Positions 44,487 through 55,100 of a stretch of 64,000 nt of DNA are shown one piece after another. The notes beneath the pieces were generated by a model that was not told where the DNA came from, did no database searches, and saw only the letters and a list, made by a program, of their open reading frames with translations. The position numbers and the translations under genes were made by a program. Source of the DNA: Archilochus colubris (Eukaryota; Chordata; Aves; Apodiformes; Trochilidae); contig CM041104.1 in assembly GCA_023079485.1 (NCBI GenBank), positions 7,238,864 through 7,302,863 on the forward strand. Reading direction: 5' to 3'. The first letter of the stretch is position 1, and every line of letters starts with the position of its first letter.

Positions 44487-45129
44487 TTATCTCCTATAAC
44501 TGTATTTCTTTGAACTTAAAGGTATATTTGGAAGTGGAAGTCCAGGGGAAAAGGGCTTTAAGTACCAAAATCTGTAGGTCCCATACCAGGCTGACAGACC
44601 TATCAGCACACCAAGAAGCTTTTGACTGAAGTCATGGAAATAGATGGCAGTGCAGAGAAACATGAACACCCAGATCATGGTGAGAAAACACAAGGAAACA
44701 AACAGGCTGTTGATCACAACATGCAGCTTAGAGTTCTGGTCTATGGACAAGCCTTCCAGCACAGCTACTTCCTCCACAATCATCAGAGCACAGTATGAGA
44801 GCAGAAAGCAGTGCCCTGAGATATCAAAGCCATCCCAGATCCCGTTGTCTTGGTGGCACTCCTGTTTGGTGGCATACAGCCGGTGAGGCTCCCCGGGTTT
44901 ACCCGAGGTGGAGCAGGTGCCAGTGAGATTCTCAATATAGATGAAGAGTCTGGTGCAGAGGTACCAGATGGCAGTGCCCACGAGCAGCGAGCTGAGGCGC
45001 CGCAGCACCACCAGAACACTCTTGGTGAGACCATAGAGGAACCTGCTCTTGGCAAGCTGGAAGGTGGTAACTGCGATGAAGGGCAGCAGAAGCCAGAACG
45101 TCCATGCCCAAGCCACCTTGACAAAATAC
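44487..45129 (-). CDS. FITM2: FITM2 exon 2 (last coding)
   Basis: Acceptor TTCTCTGGCAG on the minus strand, running to TAA at 44489-44487. Carries most membrane segments and both catalytic histidines. Confidence 0.95.
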
Positions 45130-47421
45130 CTGCCAGAGAAAAGCCAAAAAGAAAAAAAATAAAGAAATAAGCTTGTGTGAAACTTCATGGGAGCTGAGTA
45201 GAGTGGTGGTGCTTTAAGAAGTAGGGTTTCAAGGTCAGTGTTTAGAGCTGTCTAATGCAGACACTTGTGCCCTCCCTTCAAAGAACTTGCACCCTCCTTT
45301 AAAATATCTTATCCCTCTCCCTGCTCTTTCTTTTGGGCCCCAACACCTGAACACACTCTCAGTCAGGAATTTAAACTGCTGCCCAGGCAGTTTTCCTTTG
45401 GACCTTGTTCAGGCTTGCAGCAGCCTGGCAGTTCAGTTTTGCAATCTCTCTTACCCCACAAACCCGCTCAACTCTGCCCTACTCAGAATGCAGCTGCAAA
45501 GCAAGTATTTTTAGCTTGCTGCCCTGACCACAGTAACCCTTCCTCTGACCCTTCTCCTCCATCTCAATTATCTTTACTTCACAACCTCGGCCTGTTAATA
45601 CTGAATAAAACAGCCAGGAGATGCCCTGACTCTTTTCCTGGATCATAAAACTCTTCCTCTTTCATCACCTTATAAGATAAATGAAGCAGCATCATGTGTT
45701 CATTCATTTGCTGTTCCTCCAGCTGCTGAGACCTCCCTTTGGGCAAAACCAAATCCTTCCATCTCTCAATTCACTCTCAATCTTGAAGTTTTTTGCTGTG
45801 ATGCCTGTAAAATCTTGAAAACCACCTAATGATGTGCGGATACCCTGTTTAGCTGGGGACAGTATTGTGTAACTAGTCCTCTTTTCAACTCCTGAAGTGG
45901 AGCAGGTAAAAGTGAATTTACTATCAAGTTAAGGAGACCACAGTCTATGATCTTCTTTCTCCCCTTAGTACCTTCCAGTGCAGCTTGCTTCCTGTCAGCT
46001 GGAGGGAGGAGGGAGCTGTGCAGCCTCACGTTCCAATTCGAAAAACAGAGACAGCAGAATTCTGATCTGTGGCTGAGCTACAGCTGGACACACACAGATC
46101 TCATGTAAACATCATCTCAGCACCCCAGACAAAACCAAGCAAGAGAAGAGTTCTGTATCTAGAATAAGACCCTAACAAACACTGTCAGGGTGTTGCTCAG
46201 GATTCTGAGGAGTACCTTCTTTCACTTTCCATTTTAAAGACAAAGGGGGATCTGTGCAGCAACTATAGCTGCTACCTTGGACAGTAATTGAAATCAGAAC
46301 CCTCATTCATTGAGATAGAAGCAGAAAAGGCTTCTATGATTCTATGATTGCTGCTGGCAAACCAGGAGGAAAGTAATTTGTTGGGGAAAAAAAATTCTTT
46401 AGGAACTGTCACTACAGATAATCTTCCTGTAATCAAAACAGAGACTTGAACTGCATGTAGTGTGTTTTACTGTAAGATCAATTTCACTCCCTACGTGTTC
46501 CTGCCAATCCTTCTTTTCAGGTGCACTAAAAGCAGCTCCTCTCCCACATGTCACCAACTGACGAATTCGAGTCAATAAAGTACAAAATTCCCCGAGCACA
46601 GGGAAAAACAGCAACCTGAGCTTTACTTTCTGACCTGCAGCAGGTAAAGCACACACATGCTGCCCAAGCTCACTGCCCTCCTCATGCCCTTCAAAACGCC
46701 CAAACATAGTTTTAAAGAATTCCTAAGGCAGTTAAATCACTACGAAGGGACTGCAGTAACTCTGCTTTTACCAGAGGCACCAGAACACTTTTTCTCTTCA
46801 GCTTGCTTTTACATCAGTTCAGTAAGCACAAGTTTACTCAAACCTGAGGAATCATCTGGGAACTAAAGGAAAAAATAAGGCTGAAGAAACCCCAGTTGTT
46901 CTGCAAGCTCTCAGCCTACAGCAGGCGTTAAGAGCAGGAATCCTCATATAAATAATTCTCCTCATATAAATAATTCTCTTCATTCCCCCCCAGCGCTCCC
47001 GGCCGCTCCCCCCACCCGCTCCTCCCCTCGCCCCCTCTCCCACCCGGGACAGCCCGGACACACACAGACTCCCCCCAACCCAGCCCAGATTTGGCCCTCC
47101 GGGTCCCTCCGCCGGAGCCCCGGCTTTCCCTGGGGAGAGGCCACGGGGCAGCAGCGCTGCAGAGGTCCCGGTCGGACCGAACACCCTGGGCCTGACAGAA
47201 CCAACGCCCCCACCCCTCCCTCAGGGCCCGCGTTCCCGCCCTCCTCACACGTTGAGCGGGTTGCGCTTGTTCTTCAGGGGCGTCTCGGGCACCAGCTCGT
47301 GGTCCTTGAGGGCAGACCCGAGGAGGACGATGCCGATCAGGAGCCAGGGCAGCCGCCGGCTCACCCTGCCCGCTGCCAGCCCGGCCCGCAGCCTCCGGCC
47401 GCACCGCTCCAGACGCTCCAT
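44487..47421 (-). CDS. FITM2: Fat storage-inducing transmembrane protein 2 (whole CDS, two exons)
   Basis: FITM2/FIT2 is a multi-pass ER membrane protein related to lipid phosphatases. It is reported to cleave fatty acyl-CoA and is needed for normal lipid-droplet budding. Joining 47421-47249 and 45129-44487 (minus strand) gives 271 residues; human has about 262. Hydrophobic segments are visible near 24-38, 60-80, 95-120, 163-185, 197-222 and 228-248. The two family catalytic histidines are present: H164 in FDISGHCFLL and H223 in AIYFHDFSQK. The junction GT|GTGAGG / CAG|G restores NVYFVKVAWAW, which matches the family across the splice. The extra length lies mainly in the loop at about 80-98. 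The gene points away from R3HDML and is convergent with GDAP1L1. Confidence 0.95.
46333..46350 (+). repeat. TTCTATGA octamer pair, possible CR1 tail remnant
   Basis: Two adjacent TTCTATGA octamers, the terminal repeat of many CR1 elements. The sequence before them does not look like CR1, so this may be chance. Confidence 0.25.
46941..46976. repeat. Exact 18-bp tandem duplication
   Basis: The unit TCCTCATATAAATAATTC occurs twice head to tail in the FITM2 intron. Confidence 0.95.
47249..47421 (-). CDS. FITM2: FITM2 exon 1 (coding part)
   Basis: 173 coding bases from ATG (47421-47419), encoding MERLERCGRRLRAGL... to KNKRNPLN. The donor GT|GTGAGG lies at 47248. CpG-rich. Confidence 0.92.
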
Positions 47422-47560
47422 GGCCACCGCCACCGCCCGGGCGCCGACCTGCGTCACACCGCGCGCCGGCCACGCCCCCGCCGCCTCCCGCTGGCGGAGA
47501 CCGCCGGGCAGCGGGAGAGAGGGCGCCGCCTGCTGGTCCGGTCCTGACACTGTGAGGGGT
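47422..47560 (-). promoter_or_regulatory. FITM2: FITM2 CpG promoter region with CTCF-like motif
   Basis: CpG-dense sequence upstream of the FITM2 start. On the minus strand it contains a TGACGCA (CRE/AP-1-like) word near 47451 and CCAGCAGGCGGCG at 47536-47524. The latter matches the CTCF consensus CCASYAGRKGGCR at 12 of 13 positions. The transcription start is not visible. Confidence 0.5.
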
Positions 47561-47705
47561 TCGGTCTCGACGGTCCGGTCCGGTCTGTTCCTGGGGTCCT
47601 GGTGGGGTGATCGGTTCTGGAGCTGGTCCTGGGGGTCCAGTCTTGGCGGTGTCAGGGGTTCGGTCCGAAGGGTCTGGTCCTGGGGGTCCGGTCCTGAGGG
47701 ACACT
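47532..47705. repeat. Degenerate GGTCC/GGTTCGG minisatellite
   Basis: A GT/GC-rich tract built of variants of GGTCCTGGGGGTCC, GGTTCGGTC and GGTCCGGTCC, with two larger half-repeats both containing GTG(T)...AGGGGTTCGGTC. It lies directly upstream of the FITM2 promoter. A (TA) stretch follows at 47705-47717. Confidence 0.6.
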
Positions 47706-50700
47706 ATATATATATAATGCCACTGTTCTTGCTCCAAGGAACAGTGAAATACCTGATACAACATGAACTCTATGACCAGGAAAGATTTTCCACAAGCCTG
47801 CTGCAGCTCAGGAGTAAGGATGCTCTTCCCAGGCATGTTGCATCTTCCTTCAAGCCTCTGCTCAGGCACCGGGATCTCCACGTTGCCTGTCCAGGTAAGT
47901 GCCCTAAGCTCAAGGTGACTGGGACACAGGGCTTTCCAACCACACTTCAGCTCTGGAAGTCGTTCTACAGCCCCTAGTGGGTCTATTCCTGTGGAAAACC
48001 TTTATTTCTCAGGGAAAGTGAAACAATTTGTTGGAGGTGTTGGTTCAAATTAAAACAGAAAAACAACCAAACAAACCTTAACACAACCATATTTCTTTAA
48101 TCAAATATTGTGGAAGATTTCAGTCTCAGTCTGGCAGTGACTTGGTGCCATAAAGGAAAAGGATAGGAAGAAAGGGAAGAACAGCCATATCTTCTGTAGT
48201 TGACAAATTAATTCAGTTTTGTGTGATTTATCCCTGTATATACAGTTCCAATAGGTATCTATGAGAGCTTTTTGGGAATCTTCTGCAATTCACCTGGAAC
48301 AAACCTTATTCCCTGTTGATGAATAAAAGCTTTTTCTGCCGTTTTAAAAGACCTAAATTCCACTTCTGATTCTTTACAGAGGAATGGCTATCAGCTCCTA
48401 GGAAGAACTATTGGCTTTGGCTGATGCATACAGCAAATACATGGCTCAAAAGCAGAGCCTTTTTTTTTTTCTAAATCTGCAGGACACCTGGACCCAGCTG
48501 AGCTCTGCTCACTGCACTTGCAAGAATCTGCGATTTACAGAGATAATCCTCAGACATTTCAAGCTGGGCTGAAGAGAGAGACATTTTCAGCCCATGCCAT
48601 CAATTCCATTCATCTGGAGCAGGTGCCAGGCTTATGAAATCTTCCTGCCCTGTGGTAGACTCCATGCTTCATTAGCAACCAGCCGAGCAGCTCAGCACCT
48701 CCAGCTCACAGGCATTGCAAACAGTCTGGGGATCAGAGACCCAAACCTGGGAAGCAGAGGAGGGAAGGTTTCAAAGGCAAAGGGGGATTTAGGCAGACAA
48801 TGCCAGACCCCGTGGAACCTGCTCCCAGCCCCTCTCGTCCTCCCTCATTTGAGTGAACGCAGCTGTCTGGGCTTTCTGATTCAGGGGTAGAGACATGGCC
48901 ATGACAGTCTTATTAAAAACAACATATAATAAATTGCCAAATGCCATTTACCCTGGATAACCTCCTTTAGCTGAAACTCTCTGTATCTACTGGAGATGCT
49001 TTGATGTCTCCTACTGCTTTTCAGTAGATGTTGTCACAGATTCACTGATGGGGACTGCAAATTGGCTTTGAAACCCATTCTGGCAAAAAAATACTTTCCC
49101 CTCATCCTGTCTCAGATAGGGTCTGCTTTTTTTTTTCCCCTCCCACATTTTTCTTACTGAGGCCATTGGGATGGATAAAGGCTCTTTGTCCATTTATCCA
49201 TTCCTCTGCTTGCTGATGCACACTAAATAAATAGGTTGGTTAGAAAATTGTCTCATTTTGGTGATTCAATTAATAGTCTCTTAATCACCTCAACTGCAAA
49301 GAAATATCTTGTTGATGGATCTTGTATGGATAACTTCCACAGAACTGGGGATCCTCCCCTGGAAACAAGTCAGGGGAATGACCACCACCATGCTAGCCAG
49401 GAGCCTGGGGCAACTTTGTTCCTCATTTGGTGCTTGAAATTGGCTGTGGAGAAATGCAGACCCTGCTGCAAGACAGTGGCATTTGGCTCAGGCTCCTGGT
49501 GCTGTCACTTGGATGCTGAGACATTGATGCTGTGTCCAAATTTGCTGCAGCATCACCACAGCCTCACACATTAAGTGTCCTGATGCACAAATTCCTCCTG
49601 CTGAACACTCTGCAAACCATTGCATGTTAGAAGAAGAAAAGATCTGAGGACATGATTATTCCTTAAAGCCAATTGCAGAATGAATTACTGAAGTTTAATT
49701 CTCCAGCCCTTTGACAAAGCCCTGCAGGAACATCAGCTCTCACACGTGGCCCAGCAAGGGAGCCTCCCTGCAGAGAAGAATCAACTGGCAAAGGCTTGGA
49801 GCTTTGCTGTGGAACAGGACCAAGAAGTCTGAACAGAATTCTCAGCTCAAAATGGGAATCTTTCTGGTTTAGTGGGGTTTCTGGGTCCACTGCACCAAGG
49901 AAGAATGCCTGGAGAAGGAGAAAAACCTCTACCAGACCTTCTTTTACAAAATTTGTAAATCTTCTTTTGTGCCATTTTTGGTTTTGGTTTTTTGTTTTCT
50001 TTTTTTGACCTGAGCTTGAGCTAACGTGGGTTCTTGAAACCCCCTCTCTTCCCAACTTTTCCTTCTGCCTAACAGCATTTCCCAGACCCCACTGGCATCT
50101 GCTCCACCATAGCCCACCCAGAGCCCTTGCCAGCCCCCAGCCCTTCCCTCTGGAAGGCAGGTGTTCCAGCAGCTGTGCCATTCATTCTTCCCAAGCCTCC
50201 TCAGCTCTGTTTTCCTTGGTGAACACTGCTCACATCTCCATGATTGATTGTGTTTGAGTTTGATCATGGAGCGTCCTGGGATGTTCGCATGAGAGGTGCA
50301 ACATAAGCAGAATTTGTGCTGTATTTTCTTTGCCTAGTAGAAGCTTAAGCTTGGAGTTTAAGATAGTTTTGGCCCTTTGCTGAGACACTGTCCATCAAGC
50401 TCAGTGCTTTCAGCTCTGCAGCCTCCTCTATTCACTGTCAGCTTAAAAAAAAAATTATATATATGCATATATATAAAAATAAAACAATATTATGCTTTGT
50501 TCCCTTGTGTCAGTGATGCCTTTGAAAAAGGTGTGGAAATTAACCCCAGGGAATTTCTACAGACTGCACCATCTCTGAGCCCTGCATGAAAACCTTTGTG
50601 GGTCACACATTTCCTCCCCCAACCCTCCTCAAACGAATAGGAGGGGTATGATCTGCACTGCAGGGAATTTTTTTAGCGTATTTGGTGGTTACAGCCAAAG

Positions 50701-51989
50701 ATCAAAATATTTTGGGATACCGGGCAAAGCGTAATAAGGGATCAATTCAGTTTTCAGTGACGCAAACTTTACTAATGCCACAAATTAATACCTTCTGCTC
50801 CAAAATATTTGTATTTTGTGTTCTGCACAGCCAGATTGCAGCAGAGCATACTCATAAAGGGGTTTAATTTATAGGGAAGTATGGTCCTGTGAAGAGCACA
50901 GATTCTGAGGAGCTGGGTTTAATTTGTGAAGCTGACAAACTCCCTCTCCAGCCATAGGCAATGCTCTTAAACATTGTAGCCCCATGCCCTGAGCAGGATA
51001 TGAGGTTCCCTTCTCCTCCTTCCTAAGTATCTTTCAGAGATGACTGTGATGTTGGAGAGGGCTGCAATAATGGTAAAAATAACCAAAGGTCAGGAAGATG
51101 TAAAAGAGTTACTTTAAAAGAGTTACTTTTCCTACAGTACAAGTTAAACAGCCCATCAGCAAATTGAGTGGGGATGAGATTACCAATGAAAAAAATTAAA
51201 AATGTATAATTCCTGTGACTAAGCGTACCTGTGTTTGGGCATAAAATGGTCTCAATTATTCATGCTTGTCTATATTGACTTCCTTGAGCTAGCTGTGGGG
51301 TCTGTGTGTGCAGCTGAAATATTCCCCTTTTTTTGCACAGCACATAATGTCTGCCTTCTGTCCCTGCCAGAGAACATCCTCACTCCCCAGACCTGCATGT
51401 TTGAATTAATTTGATCCTCACAGTGTTGCCCTTTGGGGTAGCTGCTGGGCAGGTTTTTCCTTGCAGGCAGTGCTCTCCCAGCAGCACAGTCACTGGGAAG
51501 TAATTTCTGCCCAGCCCCATTCCCCTCTGTTAGCCACGTGCTGAAGGGATTTGTTGGTGTTTGCATCTGGTCCCTTTCTGTGCTGATCATCAATCACAGA
51601 CTAAACATCATGCAAGACCCACAGTTACAATTTCCATGAGAACCTTTTCTGGGTGGCCCTTGAGTTACTGTACATATTAACAGCATTTTTTTTTACTAGG
51701 AAGAAAATACTGAGTGCTGGAACTGATGAAGCATGGGAAGGAAATGGGCTGTACTTATTCATTCTAATTCACAAATATGAACTTCTAAAATTCTACCAGT
51801 GTGTTTTTAGATCATATGTGTGCAGGAAAGATTCATATGTTCAGGTGTAAAATTTGGCAATGATTTTGATGATTAGCTGCAGAGACCACAGGTCACAGTT
51901 CTTGTTTCTTGGCTGGATAACCAGTGCAACCAGCCACATAACACAAGCTGTAGCAACTTCAGTGAAATATATAACATTAACACATAAAA

Positions 51990-52016
51990 CAAAATATATA
52001 TATACACACACACATA
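51990..52016. repeat. (TA)n(CA)n dinucleotide tract
   Basis: A run of TA units passing into CA units, in AT-rich intergenic DNA. Confidence 0.85.
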
Positions 52017-52042
52017 ATATTTAATCTGTGATTTACTGCCCT

Positions 52043-52110
52043 GGTTAATCATAAAAGTGTTGGGTGGAAATGTGATTTGAATTTGCCTTGACCATAATCA
52101 TTATTGCAAT
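52043..52110. promoter_or_regulatory. AT-rich block with HNF1-like and C/EBP-like motifs (candidate enhancer)
   Basis: GGTTAATCATAA at 52043-52054 resembles the HNF1 palindrome, with a perfect left half and a degenerate right half. ATTGCAAT at 52103-52110 is a palindromic C/EBP-type site. This is motif-based only. Confidence 0.2.
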
Positions 52111-55100
52111 GCTCTATAGATATAGTAATAATTAGATGTTCCAAGGGCAAGCTAATGGCTGGTGCACAAGGCTGTCACAGTCTTAATTTGGATGCTTAAG
52201 TTAATATTTTTTCCTTTTTAAAAATAATTTGTTCCATTTTTTACCTAGGTGTTTGCTGGAGGCCTTCCTGTTCCCCTTGGTGTGCTCTTTCACCACAAGG
52301 CTGCCCTACACTTCGGAATCTTTCTCCTCAGAAGGAATGAGGATGCCCAAGGCCATGGGGTCCATAGGGTCATCAGCCATAGGTGGCACCTGAAAGACAA
52401 AATAGGCAGAAAGATGTTGGGGTGAGAAGATGTGTCAGTGTGAAGAGCTCTGAGCAGTGCCCAGGTCACCTGTGCCTGGGGTTGGGACAGGGAAGAAAGG
52501 GATTTGCCTCCAGGAGAAGCCCAGAGCTCTTTGGGTGGCTGGGCTCAGGTTTATCACGTTTTCCCTGGCCAGGACTTTTTCCTTTAGCTTCTGCAGCGGT
52601 TTGGAAGTGCTCTCTTTGCTGTGCATATCTCTGGGGTCCCACCAGGTGTAGAAGAATTGCCATTAGCATGAAGAGCTCCCAAACAGCAAATTAAGCCTGA
52701 AGTGTTCATTAGGGAACTTCCTGCACCTTCTCCAAGGCATCTCATGAGATTTTACTGTAAGGCATGAAAGGTGGGCAAGGCCATTACTGGTCCCTTATGG
52801 TCTGGCCCAGTTTCCCAACATGAAGTAGACCAGACTGGCTGCCCTCAGCTCTTGCCAAGGAAGCACATCCCAGGCTGGCAGGAACAGAGCATCTCCTGAA
52901 ACACAGCAGCCCAGTCTGCTCCTCACCATGGTGGGAGGAAGCAATGGAGGGTGGTCAGCAGTGCAGGGGGGGGTCACCTTCAGCCTGAGGAGGAGGTGAG
53001 TGGTGAAGGCTGTGATCCTGCTGCACGGACTCTCTTTGCTCTGAGAATAAACAGCAGGTTTTTGCCCACCTACCCCAGCTTTAACTTTGGTGAAAAATAA
53101 AAGTAAAGCCAAATCCTTGGCTAAATCAGAGCATTTACCAGCCTCACTTAAAGAAACAGGATTCTTTTCATAAGTGTTTATTTGTATAATTCAAACAAGC
53201 TATTTTTTAAAAATATGAACCCACCACAGATGTGCAACTCAGCCCAATCTCTGTTGACACCATTCAGAGGTTAGGAAAAAAAAATACCCCAGAAGCATGT
53301 TCTGCCACTTTGCTGGGGAACGAAAAAAAAAAAGCCTTTCTTTGAGCTGGTTACTTAATGCAGGCTCCAAACAATTGGCAAAACTGGTCTTACCCTGGTG
53401 TGAGGAGATGAGCAGGAGCCTGGGAGATGAGGGAAGATGCCTGTGCTGCACCCGGTGTCCTCCAAGGAGGACGTGGTTCCCCTCCTGGCAGAGCAGCATT
53501 TTTGCATGCTCACCCCTCTCTGAGACATCAGCGTTGCTGCTTCTTTGAACTCCACTTCAAAGCTGGAGCAAGGTTTCTGTAAACCCAGAGAAACAGGTAA
53601 ATATTTGTCAATTAACCCTCCTCATCACCTCAACAGTCGTCTGTGTCAGAGGGCTGGAGGGGTTTCAGCAGGCACAGAGGGAGCTTTGTGGATTCACTGA
53701 ACCACTTCAGGAGATGGGCAGACACCAAACACTGCTCCTGGGAGAGCTGGAGGTTTCCCCTTAGCACAGCTCCTGAACTCACAGACATCTTTACCATCAC
53801 TGGGTCAAGCAGAAGAGGACAGCCCTGTTCTTACCTGAGGAGAAAGAGAGAGAACTGACTCTTAATGTGGCTTTAGAACCACCCCATTCATCCCAGTTAC
53901 TCCCAATAAGCTTCAGCTGCTCACAGAGCCTGAGAGCACACTGGGTCTCCCCCCTGCTCTTTCAGGTGCTAATGGTGGACACTGAGCCCCCCATGCCAGA
54001 AAACCTGAGATCATATAACACTTCCCATGGGTCTAAAAAGATTCTGACACCCCCTCAAGTGCACAGACAGGGGTCCAGGGTGTTGGTTTGGGAGAGGTTT
54101 TGCTGGGCTGCTCTGTCCCTGGTGTCTGAGTGCAGGAACCAGTGGAGAGGGTGAGGAGGACACCCAGCAGCCAGCCCCAGCCACCAGTGCTCCCAGTGCC
54201 TTTCTCTCATCAGCACAACATGAAATTGCCAGCTCAAAGAAGTAAAAGGGAAGGGTAAAAAACAAGAAGCAACTCCAGGCTCATTCCTCATCCCCCTTGC
54301 CCAAACCTCTCCCAGCAACTCCCCTGCTCGGATAAATTCCCTGGGGCAGTGCCGCCCTCCTCTTCCCTTGGACAGGAACCCACAGATGGATGCTGAGAAG
54401 CCCAGAAGCACTGGGGCTGTAACTGAGGGGCTCCTTCCCCTGGGCTTTGGGAAGATGTTGGCAGGGGGGTTGCAGGGTGCTCCCCTGCCCACAGGCTCTC
54501 CCCTCTCCAGGACCCACAGCAGGAAAAACTGGGCATGGGGGTCCCAGCCCCCCCTTATGGGCTCAGCCTGGCTGGGCAGCAACACATGAGCAGCAGATGG
54601 GATGCTGGGGTCAAACCATGCTCCTTGTCTGCCAGGGAAACAGAGAGGGGAGAGGGATGTGCCAAAGGCAACAGCTGACTGGTGAGCTCAGTGTTTGCTG
54701 TCCTGAGAGACACCGACCACGGGGCAGATGGGCTCTGTCCTTCCCTTCACTGAGAACCTCCCTCTGACCTGCCAGGGCCCCTGTGGGAGCTGGCACCAGC
54801 ACATCTCTCAGAAGGGTGAAATCTGGATTATACCAAGCTTGCCTGCAGAGGCCAGGTAAATCTCGGCAGCAGCAGTAGGGAGGACAAATCAATATGAACT
54901 TTATTATCCATGGGCCTTACTGGCCAGATCTTCCAAGGCTTTGGTTGGAATCCGATTCTCTGCTATATCTTCCTAGATATGCGGGGGTTTTCCCCATGTA
55001 TTTTAAACACTCTCATGTGCAGACCAAAGACCAAAGCACACTCACACCCAGGAGTGATGCCCTGCTGGGATGGTCACCTGCTGATCCACCCACCAAGAGT

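Larger units (their letters stand above)
45130..47248 (-). other. FITM2: FITM2 intron 1
   Basis: A 2.1 kb intron. It contains a CR1-like octamer pair near 46333 and an exact 18-base tandem duplication at 46941-46976. The end nearest exon 1 is GC-rich. Confidence 0.8.

Noticed and set aside
46321..46360. A second CR1 element in the FITM2 intron
   Set aside because: Only two TTCTATGA octamers are present. The preceding few hundred bases do not show the CR1 3' order seen at 10381-10670.
46928..47881. A 317-codon minus-strand open frame over the FITM2 first exon region
   Set aside because: It is in a different frame from FITM2, is rich in proline, glycine and arginine because of CpG and the GGTCC tract, and runs through the real splice donor. 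The FITM2 frame in the same place matches its family.
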